A DNA stretch of 37,593 bases from Candidatus Tayloriibacteriota bacterium (GTDB lineage: Bacteria; Patescibacteriota; Minisyncoccia; Phycocordibacterales; CAIRYW01). The notes under the pieces were generated by a model. That model was not told the DNA's origin. It was given only the letters and a program-made list of their open reading frames with translations, and did no database searches. The stretch lies in NCBI GenBank assembly GCA_029288615.1, contig JARIGV010000015.1:1-37593 (forward strand), read 5' to 3'. Position 1 is the stretch's first letter, and the number at the start of each line of letters is the position of its first letter. Both the position numbers and the translations under genes were made by a program. Below, piece after piece: positions 7,772-15,859 of the stretch.

Positions 7772-8800
7772 ATGACCGAGCAATTTACTCTACAACAGAT
7801 CACGGACGAAAAAGACTGGCAGCCACTTCTCGTAAATGAAACCACTCCATTTACCCAAAGTTTTGAATACGGCATGTGGCAAGATGCACTCCACCGCACC
7901 GTAAAGAGATTTGTTGTTTTTGAAGGAAATTCTCCTAAAGCTTTTTTTCAAATAATTTTCTATCCTCTCATAGCAGAAAAAAAATATGGTTATGTTCCTT
8001 ATGGTCCCGTTGCGTCTGGTTGGACTCAAGAACTTCTTATTTTCATAAAAGAAAAAATAAAAGAAATTTCTAAAAAAGAAAACGCTGTTTTTGTACGACT
8101 CGATTTTACACCAATACTTACTGATACATTCCAAACACTTTTTACAAAACCAAAACTTTTTTCATACATCGGCTCGTACTTTCAGCCACGCTACGAATGG
8201 CTTTTGTCACTTGAAAAAGGAGAAGAGGAGATTATGGCAAACATGCATCAGAAAGGAAGATACTCAGTACGACTTGCAGAGAAAAAAGGAGTACAGGTTG
8301 AAATAGTAGAAAAAGATTTTCAAGCGCATCTCTCAGTTTTTTATAAACTCATGTCTGACACAGCAAAGCGAAATGGATTTTCACTTCACGAAAGAAAATA
8401 TTACGAAGCAATTTTTGAAAGCGTTGAAGGAAAGGGAAATGCATATCTAGTCATCGCGAAATATGAAGAAGAAATCTTAGCGATGGATTTTGTTTTTATG
8501 TATGGCAAAACCGCAATGTATGTTTTTGGCGGATCAAGCGGCACTCATCGCGAACTTTCAGCGCCACATCTCGCGCAGTGGAGATCGCTTTGTCATGCAA
8601 AAAAACTAGGCATGCGATTTTATAATTTCGGCGGTATCGAAGATCCTGAAAGAATTCTTCATAAAGATTGGGAAGGAATTACATCTTTCAAACAGAAGTT
8701 TGGTGGCTTTGTTTTGAAACATAGCGATTTCTATGATGTTGTTTCAAATCGGCTATTATATTTCTTGTATACTGTAAGAAAACAAATAAAGAGTAGGTAA
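7772..8800 (+). CDS. FemAB/FemX-like peptidoglycan bridge aminoacyltransferase (GNAT fold)
   Basis: EWLLSLEKGEEEIMANMHQKGRYSVRLAEKKGV, FYKLMSDTAKRNGFSLHERKYY, FGGSSGTHRELSAPHLAQW, NFGGIEDP...FKQKFGG typical of FemAB. Confidence 0.9.
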   Translation: MTEQFTLQQITDEKDWQPLLVNETTPFTQSFEYGMWQDALHRTVKRFVVFEGNSPKAFFQIIFYPLIAEKKYGYVPYGPVASGWTQELLIFIKEKIKEISKKENAVFVRLDFTPILTDTFQTLFTKPKLFSYIGSYFQPRYEWLLSLEKGEEEIMANMHQKGRYSVRLAEKKGVQVEIVEKDFQAHLSVFYKLMSDTAKRNGFSLHERKYYEAIFESVEGKGNAYLVIAKYEEEILAMDFVFMYGKTAMYVFGGSSGTHRELSAPHLAQWRSLCHAKKLGMRFYNFGGIEDPERILHKDWEGITSFKQKFGGFVLKHSDFYDVVSNRLLYFLYTVRKQIKSR

Positions 8801-8801
8801 T

Positions 8802-10106
8802 ATGAAAAAAATACTCCGAAAAATAACACCGCACTGGATTATCTCCCTCTATCACTATTTTTTGGCCGTGATCGCAACCCTTTTGTATGGTTTTCCATCA
8901 CGCCGGATGATTATTATTGGTATCACAGGAACAAAAGGGAAAACATCGACAGCAAACTTTGTCTGGTCGGCACTTGAGTCTTCTGGAATGAAGACAGGTA
9001 TTTTAAGTACTGCCAATGTGCGTATTGGGGAGAAAGAAATTCTTAATCCTTTTCATATGACAATGCCTGGACGCTTTGTGGTGCAGAAATTTCTTAAAAG
9101 AATGGCAGATGAGGGCTGCAAAGCTGCGATCGTAGAAACAACATCACAAGGTATTGTTCAGCACCGACATATTGGTATATGGTATGACATTGCTATTTTT
9201 ACAAATCTCACACCGGAGCATATTGATTCGCATGGAAGTTTTGAAAATTATAAAAATGCAAAAAAAGTTCTTTTTTCATATCTTTCTGCTTTTGGGAAAA
9301 AGAAAATAGATGGCAAAATAATTCCAAAGACAATCATTGCAAATGGTGACAGCGAGCATGCGCCAGATTTTTTGAATTTTCCTGCTGACATTAAAAAGAC
9401 ATTTAGTATCCACAAAGCGTCGGACTATCAAGCCAAAAATATTATTGAAAATACAGAAGGTGTATCTTTCGACTTTGATGGTAATCCGTACGCGCTTTCA
9501 ATTCCAGGACGATTCAATATTTTAAATGCTCTTCCAGCACTTGCTATTGGAGATGTGCTCGGGATTCCAAAAATAAATATTTCTGAAGGTCTTCGAAATA
9601 TTGGGGTTATTCCTGGAAGAATGGAGGAGATAAAAGAAGGGCAAAAATTTAAAGTCATTGTTGACTATGCACATGAAAAACAAAGTATGACCAATGTTTT
9701 GGAAACTGCTTTCAATCTTAAAAAACCAGGAGGAAAAATTATCATTCTTCTTGGTGCTGAAGGTGGGGGAAGAGATAAATCAAAACGAGGGATTATGGGA
9801 GAGCTCACAGGACGCCTCGCAGACTTTGTAATTTGCTCTAATACGGATCCTTATGATGATGATCCGCTTCCTATTGCTGAAGACATTGCCATTGCCGCAG
9901 AAAGCGCTGGAAAGGTCCGAGATGTAAATCTTTTTGTGATTTTGGATCGAAGAGAGGGAATAGCAAAAGCACTTTCTCTTGCAGATGAAAACGACGTTGT
10001 ACTCATCACAACAAAAGGAGCCGAACAATCGATGATCATTGGTGACAAAACAATTCCTTGGGATGATCGAATGGTAGTAAGAGAGGAGCTGCGAAAGATT
10101 CTCTAG
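8802..10106 (+). CDS. murE: Mur ligase, UDP-N-acetylmuramyl-tripeptide synthetase type
   Basis: GITGTKGKTSTANFVWSAL, NLTPEHIDSHGSFENYKNAK, VDYAHEKQSM, ILLGAEGGGRDKSKRGIMGE. Confidence 0.88.
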   Translation: MKKILRKITPHWIISLYHYFLAVIATLLYGFPSRRMIIIGITGTKGKTSTANFVWSALESSGMKTGILSTANVRIGEKEILNPFHMTMPGRFVVQKFLKRMADEGCKAAIVETTSQGIVQHRHIGIWYDIAIFTNLTPEHIDSHGSFENYKNAKKVLFSYLSAFGKKKIDGKIIPKTIIANGDSEHAPDFLNFPADIKKTFSIHKASDYQAKNIIENTEGVSFDFDGNPYALSIPGRFNILNALPALAIGDVLGIPKINISEGLRNIGVIPGRMEEIKEGQKFKVIVDYAHEKQSMTNVLETAFNLKKPGGKIIILLGAEGGGRDKSKRGIMGELTGRLADFVICSNTDPYDDDPLPIAEDIAIAAESAGKVRDVNLFVILDRREGIAKALSLADENDVVLITTKGAEQSMIIGDKTIPWDDRMVVREELRKIL

Positions 10107-10567
10107 TCAAAATAAATAACTTTTTTGCAATTTTTTGAGCCGCAATTGCATGTAAATTTTTCACCAGTTTTTTTGTGATTTGAAAAATCGGATGTGAGCT
10201 CTTCGTTTTTTGCAATATCTCTTTTTGCGGTCATTACAAATTTGTTTATATTTTTACAATTGGAATTGCAGGAATGATTGATGAAATCTGCAGAATCGAG
10301 TTCTTTTTCATTTCTTTCGGCAAGATAAAATCCTGGATAGAGTTCGAGGGCATAGTGAAATCCAATATCTTTTGAGAGTCTTTTGATTTCGGATTTTGTT
10401 GTCACACATCCACCCCATGCAGCAACAATCTCACCTTTCTGTATATTTTGTTTTGCAAAGAGTCCTAAACCTTGAATGGGACTTATTCGAGTTTCTGTTT
10501 TAGGAGAAATATATCCATGTACCCGAGGTGTTTTCTTTAATTGTGCAAGCATTCGTGAATAGTTCAT
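10103..10567 (-). CDS. SET-domain protein (putative lysine methyltransferase)
   Basis: ISPIQGLGLFAKQNIQKGEIVAAWGG, FINHSCNSNC, DFSNHKKTGEKFTCNCGSKNCKK (post-SET-like). Start at MNYSRMLAQ because the upstream part of the ORF runs into repeat and tRNA. Confidence 0.85.
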   Translation of the reverse strand: MNYSRMLAQLKKTPRVHGYISPKTETRISPIQGLGLFAKQNIQKGEIVAAWGGCVTTKSEIKRLSKDIGFHYALELYPGFYLAERNEKELDSADFINHSCNSNCKNINKFVMTAKRDIAKNEELTSDFSNHKKTGEKFTCNCGSKNCKKVIYFD

Positions 10568-10581
10568 TTTGTGTGCCCAGG

Positions 10582-10665
10582 GTGGGACTCGGTCACAAGT
10601 ATTTTTCTGCTGAAAAATCTTGCGACCCCGCCTCGCGCCGACGCGCTCCGGCTTTCTCGTCCCAC
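10582..10665 (-). repeat. 84-nt structured tRNA-associated element, copy A (3' of tRNA-Leu(UAA))
   Basis: Minus strand GTGGGACGAG-AAA-GCCGGAGCGCGTCGGCGCGAGGC-GGG-GTCGCAAGATTTTTCAGCAGAAAAATACTTGTGAC-CGAGTCCCAC; same segment lengths as the copy at 19311-19394. Confidence 0.85.
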
Positions 10666-10684
10666 GACCTAAACTATGTTTATG

Positions 10685-10770
10685 TGCCCAGGGTGGGACT
10701 CGAACCCACACGCCTTTTTTGAAAGCTGGGGATTTTAAGTCCCCTATGTCTACCATTCCATCACCCGGGC
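10685..10770 (-). tRNA. tRNA-Leu(UAA)
   Basis: GCCCGGGTGATGGAATGGTAGAC...GGGGA-CTTAAAA-TCCCC...GTGGGTTCGAGTCCCACCCTGGGCA. Confidence 0.93.
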
Positions 10771-10781
10771 GAAAAGATGAA

Positions 10782-10936
10782 GCGTAGGCGGATCCTCGCC
10801 TTACAGGCGCAGTACACCTTTTGGATATTTTGTTTCGCAGTACTCACAAAATATGCTCAAAAGGTTTTCGATTCCCTAAATGAGTGATTTCGATCACTCA
10901 TTTCCTACGCCAATAAAAAGCGGAGCTTTTTATTGG
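10782..10936 (-). repeat. structured tRNA-associated element, variant 3' of tRNA-Cys
   Basis: Hairpin 10910-10936; inverted copy of tRNA-Cys 3' end split by hairpin 10878-10903 (TTCGATTCCC..CCTACGCC on + strand); long hairpin 10817-10864; direct partial copy GCGTAGGCGG at 10782. Confidence 0.7.
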
Positions 10937-11008
10937 AGGCGTAGGCGGGAATCGAACCCGCGCATGACGGTTTTGCAGACCGGAGCGTTACCACTTCGCC
11001 ACTACGCC
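10937..11008 (-). tRNA. tRNA-Cys(GCA)
   Basis: GGCGTAGTGGCGAAGTGGTAAC...CGGTCTGCAAAACCG...GCGGGTTCGATTCCCGCCTACGCC. Confidence 0.93.
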
Positions 11009-11032
11009 AAGTCACATAAATCTAGCAAAAAT

Positions 11033-11359
11033 TTAGGGTTTTTGCGAGATTGTATCTATAGTCTGTCTATTCTTTTCACCAAGATCAATTTCGAAATCAA
11101 TGAAAGGGATGCGAGCGATGCCCGAGTTATGTTTGAGGTAGTCTCTAAACTCAGCTCGTTTTCTTTTTGCAAAATTGAGTGCACTTTCTTCTGCGGATTC
11201 TGGATAGGTCGTGAAATAAATTGTCACAAACTTTCCGTCACTCGATGAATGCACATTTGTTACCGTAAGAAGGGCGGTACCATTGCCTTCTTCAAGGAGA
11301 AATTTGCTCGCAAATTCGCGTACAACCTCTTCTATTTTTCTATCGCGATACTGTGCCAT
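11033..11359 (-). CDS. rbfA: ribosome-binding factor A
   Basis: RDRKIEEVVREFASKFL...VTNVHSSSDGKFVTIYFTTYP...IPFIDFEID; downstream of infB. Confidence 0.85.
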   Translation of the reverse strand: MAQYRDRKIEEVVREFASKFLLEEGNGTALLTVTNVHSSSDGKFVTIYFTTYPESAEESALNFAKRKRAEFRDYLKHNSGIARIPFIDFEIDLGEKNRQTIDTISQKP

Positions 11360-12864
11360 TAGTTTTCAATAATTGAAAAAGCCTCAATAAAATCACCTGG
11401 CATTATTTCGATCTTTGATTCGATCATTGCTCCAAATTCAATTCCTTCCGTTACTTCTTTTGTTTCTACTTTGGACTGCTGGAGTGCTTTTACTTTACCT
11501 CGGCCAACTTCAGCATCTCGACGCATGATCTTTACATCGTTGTTAAGAGAAATTGTTCCTTCGTTAACTCGCCCTCCGACGATCTGTTTATCCTTTGTTC
11601 GAGAAAAAGTCTTGAGTATCTTTGCGATACCACTTTTTTCCTCTGCTTTCATTTTTGGTCGTCTTTCCGCCATAAGATTTTCAAGCCACTCAGCAAGTTT
11701 GTAGATAATGTTGAATGTTTCAATGGTGACACCAGCGCGCTCTGCGAGGTTTTTTGCCGCAGCGTCTGTCTTTGTATCAAATCCTAAGATGACACTTCCT
11801 TCTTTCGTCATCGCGAGTTTTACATCTCCTTCAGAAATGAAGCCAACACCTCGAGAAATAATTTTTACCGCAACGCGATCGTTTTTGATCTTTCGAATTT
11901 CGTGAACAATAGCCTCGATAACATCTGTTGTTGATGCTTTGATAATGACTGGAATAGAAACTGGTGCATCGGTTGGGCCGATGTCGAGAATCCCATCAAG
12001 TTTTGGTGCAGCAGCTTTGTTTTTCTCTACAAGCGCCTCAGCTTCTTTTTTATTTGAAACAACTTGTACGATTTCTCCAACAGGTGGCATCTTATCAAAA
12101 CCAAGAATACGTACAGGATCAGATGGAAAAGCCTCTTTGATTGGCTTTCCTTCAAAATTTTCCATGATACGGACAGGGGAGAGCGTTGTATCGCACACAA
12201 CGAACATTCCACTTTTTATATGACCATCTTTAAGAATAAGTGACGCACCAATACCTTTTGTAACACTTCTTTCAGCACCGATGACAATTCCTTCACCAGG
12301 TTTTTTAGGATCTGCTTTGAGATCAGAAATTTCAGAAAGAAGAATGATCATGTCGAGAAGGTCATTTACTCCTTCTCCAGAGACGGCAGAGAGTGCTACA
12401 GCAGGGACATCTCCTCCGTATCCTTCAATATAAATTTCGTTTTCAGCGAGAACTTGTTTTGTGCGATCGACGCTAGCATTCGGTTTATCTATCTTTGTCA
12501 TCGCCACAATAAAAGGAATGTGAGCTTGTTTTATAGAATTGAGAGCTTCAAGTGTTTGAGGTTTTACGCCTTCGTCTGCTGCAACAACAAGAATTGCAAT
12601 GTCAGCGACGCTTGCGCCTCGGCTTCGAAGTGCGCCAAAAGCTTCGTGTCCTGGTGTATCAAGAAAAGTGATTGAAGATGTTTTTCCTTCGGAATTTTTA
12701 TGTGTGACTTTATATGCGCTCATGCGCTGAGTGATGCCGCCAGCTTCTTTTGCTGTCGTGTTTGTTTTGCGGATATAGTCAAGAAGCGTCGACTTTCCGT
12801 GGTCGATGTGTCCGAATACCCCCACAACCGGGGGCCGTATGCTGCTTTGTGTTTTTGTATCCAT
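11359..12864 (-). CDS. infB: translation initiation factor IF-2 (short, minimal N-terminus)
   Basis: [70 protein letters not shown]. Confidence 0.95.
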   Translation of the reverse strand: MDTKTQSSIRPPVVGVFGHIDHGKSTLLDYIRKTNTTAKEAGGITQRMSAYKVTHKNSEGKTSSITFLDTPGHEAFGALRSRGASVADIAILVVAADEGVKPQTLEALNSIKQAHIPFIVAMTKIDKPNASVDRTKQVLAENEIYIEGYGGDVPAVALSAVSGEGVNDLLDMIILLSEISDLKADPKKPGEGIVIGAERSVTKGIGASLILKDGHIKSGMFVVCDTTLSPVRIMENFEGKPIKEAFPSDPVRILGFDKMPPVGEIVQVVSNKKEAEALVEKNKAAAPKLDGILDIGPTDAPVSIPVIIKASTTDVIEAIVHEIRKIKNDRVAVKIISRGVGFISEGDVKLAMTKEGSVILGFDTKTDAAAKNLAERAGVTIETFNIIYKLAEWLENLMAERRPKMKAEEKSGIAKILKTFSRTKDKQIVGGRVNEGTISLNNDVKIMRRDAEVGRGKVKALQQSKVETKEVTEGIEFGAMIESKIEIMPGDFIEAFSIIEN

Positions 12865-12876
12865 GAATTCTTTGCA

Positions 12877-13365
12877 CTAACGTTGTTTGCCTTGCAGTGA
12901 CGCTTTTGAGCGCTCCAAAGCCTCCTTTTCCTCATCTGTAAGTGAGTGTTCTGACGAAAAAGCCTTTACAGGCTTCGTAAAAATGCTCACGCGGTCCCTG
13001 GAGTAGTAGAGGCCTGACACCACAATACCATCTCCGCTCTCATTTACAAATGACGTTGAAAAGCTTTGATTTCCGACAGAGTTTACTCCCGTAAAAGGGG
13101 TAAAGCGCACAGTCTCAATAGACTGAACACTTCGAGAAACTCTTTTCTCAATATCATTCAAATATTCATTGATTTTCTTTTCAAAATCACGAAGATCTTC
13201 GATATGGTTTTTTGTTGAGATGAGATGATCGCTGAGATTTTCTGTGCCTGACATAAGCATTCTTTTCATCTTTCTTTGAAGAACAAAAATCCAGAGTGCG
13301 AGGACAATAATGAGTACAAATGAAACAATTAAAAGATAAAATGTTGTCTGGAGTGAAATATTCAT
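12877..13365 (-). CDS. DUF4446-like membrane-anchored protein
   Basis: N-terminal TM; VRFTPFTGVNSVGNQSFSTSFVNESGDGIVVSGLYYSRDRVSIFTKPV matches the DUF4446 pattern. Confidence 0.75.
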   Translation of the reverse strand: MNISLQTTFYLLIVSFVLIIVLALWIFVLQRKMKRMLMSGTENLSDHLISTKNHIEDLRDFEKKINEYLNDIEKRVSRSVQSIETVRFTPFTGVNSVGNQSFSTSFVNESGDGIVVSGLYYSRDRVSIFTKPVKAFSSEHSLTDEEKEALERSKASLQGKQR

Positions 13366-13427
13366 AGTGAAATTAGAAAAGATTATACCGCAGAGCTTTT
13401 CAATTTAAAAATATTTAATCTGAACAT

Positions 13428-13454
13428 AAAAAAATTCCACACATGATGTGTGGG
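13428..13454 (-). terminator. Rho-independent terminator for the 13461-13673 gene
   Basis: Minus strand CCACACATCATGTGTGG followed by AATTTTTTT. Confidence 0.7.
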
Positions 13455-13460
13455 TTAGTG

Positions 13461-13673
13461 TCAAAACGGCGAAATGAGCGTAATCGGCGCAGGCTTCGGT
13501 GCTTCGAGTTTTTTAAGCTTCTCACGGAGCTCGATGGGCGTATTGACGCCGGAGGCCTCTCGCCATTGAGAAACTGTAAGCCGCCACGTTATTATTGCCG
13601 AGATCAGTGCAATTGTTGTGGTGGCAAGGAGTATAGCCAGATTTGTCGATCCCGCATCGGTCTTTCTTTTCAT
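13461..13673 (-). CDS. small single-TM hypothetical protein
   Basis: 70-aa ORF with TM helix LAILLATTTIALISAIITW and own terminator. Confidence 0.5.
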   Translation of the reverse strand: MKRKTDAGSTNLAILLATTTIALISAIITWRLTVSQWREASGVNTPIELREKLKKLEAPKPAPITLISPF

Positions 13674-13724
13674 ACAAATGAGCTTGCTAAAGGTTATTTT
13701 TTACCATAATATCCATCTCACGAA

Positions 13725-14939
13725 ATGTCAATAAAACCAAAAAATAAAAGCAATAAAAAAAGAGTGTATTTGGACTATGCAGCCGGAGCACCAATCGATA
13801 AAGATGTACTTAAGGAATATGTAAAAGTTCTAGGGAATTTTGCGAACCCGACATCTTTCTACCGAGAGGCTCTTGATGCAAAGAAAATCTATGAAAATGC
13901 AAGAAAGAGAATTTCAGAAATTCTCCGTGCAAGACCTCAGGAAATAGTTTTCACATCTGGTGCAACAGAATCAAATAACATGGCACTTCTTGGTGTCATT
14001 GAAGAAGCAAAGAAGAGAGGAATTAAAAATCCACATATCATTTCTTCATCAATCGAGCACAAATCAATTCTCGAGCCGCTTCTCGCGCTTTCGAAGTGGG
14101 GAGTTTCTGTAACACTTCTTGACCCTGATGAAAAAGGCTTTATTGACCCAAAAAAAGTTCGTGAAGCATTGCGGGAAAATACTGTTTTGGTTTCGATTAT
14201 GTACGTCAACAATGAAATTGGCAGCATTTTGCCGATTCGCGATATGGCAAAAGAAATTCGTCGCTATAAAAAAGAACAGAAGAGTGAAAAACAGAGCTTC
14301 GTGTACCCATTACTTCACACAGATGCGTGCCAAGCAGCGAATTTTCTTTCTCTTGATGTTCTGACTCTTGGAATCGACCTCATGACACTCCATAGTCCGA
14401 AAGTATATGGTCCAGCAGGTATTGGTGCGCTTTATATAAAGACTGGTACACCGATTTCACCAATTGTATTTGGCGGCGGTCAGGAAGAAAATCTCCGAAG
14501 TGGCCGAGAAAATACAGCGCTTGCTCATGCTTTTTCCTTTGCTCTCGAATCCGCGCAAAAAATAAAAGACAAAGAATTAAAAAGAGTAGAAAAACTTCGC
14601 GAAATTTTTATTAAAGAAGTTTCTAAGAGAATTCCAAATGCAGTCATAAATGGTGATGCACAAAGTCACATTCCACATATCGCAAGTGTTACAATTCCAG
14701 ATCTAGATGCAGAATTTGCGGTCATTGCGCTCGACAGTAAAGGTTTTGCTGTCTCAAGTGCGAGTTCGTGTATGAGCACCCAAAAAGATTCATATTCGTA
14801 TGTAATAGAACGTGTCACAGGAAGCCGCGAAAAGGCGCTTTCAACACTTCGTGTGAGCTTTGGTCGCGACACGACTGCAGAGAATATTCGTAATTGTGTA
14901 AAGGCAATTTCTGAGGTACAATTCCACCAAAAGTTTTAG
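13725..14939 (+). CDS. cysteine desulfurase (NifS/IscS family)
   Basis: YLDYAAGAPID, FTSGATESNNMAL, SIEHKSILEP, HTDACQAANFL, HSPKVYGPAGIGALYI, SSASSCMS, LRVSFGRDTT. Confidence 0.95.
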   Translation: MSIKPKNKSNKKRVYLDYAAGAPIDKDVLKEYVKVLGNFANPTSFYREALDAKKIYENARKRISEILRARPQEIVFTSGATESNNMALLGVIEEAKKRGIKNPHIISSSIEHKSILEPLLALSKWGVSVTLLDPDEKGFIDPKKVREALRENTVLVSIMYVNNEIGSILPIRDMAKEIRRYKKEQKSEKQSFVYPLLHTDACQAANFLSLDVLTLGIDLMTLHSPKVYGPAGIGALYIKTGTPISPIVFGGGQEENLRSGRENTALAHAFSFALESAQKIKDKELKRVEKLREIFIKEVSKRIPNAVINGDAQSHIPHIASVTIPDLDAEFAVIALDSKGFAVSSASSCMSTQKDSYSYVIERVTGSREKALSTLRVSFGRDTTAENIRNCVKAISEVQFHQKF

Positions 14940-15014
14940 TTTTTTGGTTCTTTTCTCAGTTATCCCAGTCTTTCCTTGGTTTTGCCTGGAAATTCAATAA
15001 TTTCTTTAAATACA

Positions 15015-15842
15015 ATGAACAATTTAAATGCACAACAAGTCATTCTCGTAGCCCTTCTTGTGGCCATTGTCACATCAATAACAACAGGTATTGTGATTTT
15101 TTCTTTGTCTGACCAGTCAGGTGGAAATGTATCGCAAACGATTTATCGTGTTGTTGAAAAAACAATTGCTGCGGCGACAACTCCTGATTCGCCTGTACGT
15201 AATATTGTGCCAGCAAAACCAGATACATCGGTGACACCCACACAGCTTCCACTCTCAACAATCGCATCAAATGCTGGAAAAAGTCTCATTCGTATTTATT
15301 CAGTTGAGCAAGGTAGTGGGCAGAAAACTTTTGTTACAGACGCTGTGTCGCTTGGATCAAAAGGACTTCTCGTTGGGGTAGACCTTGGAACAAATGGAAC
15401 AGTCATTGCTGAGGGTTCAAATCTCCATGCGGTGACAGCGGATGGACAAGAATTCCAAGTGAGCGTGAAAAAACAAGCATTCATTGGTTCTATGTCACTT
15501 TTTGCACTTGTTGATAGTAAAGATCAGGCAAAAATTACCTCGGCTCCGCTCACAAACTTTGGGTCACTAAAACTTGGGTCTAACGTCATTGCATTCGGAG
15601 GAAAAGAGACCGACAATGTCATTTCAACAGGAATAGTGAGCGAATTTAAAGGAAGCGGAAATGTCACAAATGATAATTCTGACATTGCTGTAACAGATAT
15701 GATGCTCACATCACGTATTTCTGGTTTTGAGCTTCTCGATACTTCAGGAAATCTTGTTGGGCTCATCTACTTATTCGAACCAGGACAGGGAGCAAAATAC
15801 TTAAGCATTGATGAAATAAAGAAACTGTCCGAGACACTTTAG
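15015..15842 (+). CDS. membrane-anchored trypsin-like (HtrA-type) fold protein lacking catalytic residues
   Basis: N-terminal TM; VSLGSKGLLVGVDLGTNGTVIAEGSNLHAVTADGQEF...RISGFELLDTSGNLVGLIYLF follows HtrA strand order but has no HxxxNNHV or GNSGGP motif; ORF opens at 14976. Confidence 0.55.
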   Translation: MNNLNAQQVILVALLVAIVTSITTGIVIFSLSDQSGGNVSQTIYRVVEKTIAAATTPDSPVRNIVPAKPDTSVTPTQLPLSTIASNAGKSLIRIYSVEQGSGQKTFVTDAVSLGSKGLLVGVDLGTNGTVIAEGSNLHAVTADGQEFQVSVKKQAFIGSMSLFALVDSKDQAKITSAPLTNFGSLKLGSNVIAFGGKETDNVISTGIVSEFKGSGNVTNDNSDIAVTDMMLTSRISGFELLDTSGNLVGLIYLFEPGQGAKYLSIDEIKKLSETL

Positions 15843-15859
15843 AAATCTAAACAAAACAT

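Noticed and set aside
10568-10756. N-terminal extension of the SET ORF through the tRNA and repeat
   Set aside because: The extension translates tRNA-Leu(UAA) and the 84-nt element; MNYSRMLAQ at 10567 is the plausible start.
10782-10936. Possible CRISPR-like repeat array near the tRNA cluster
   Set aside because: No regularly spaced identical repeats and no cas genes; the signal is nested hairpins and tRNA-end copies.
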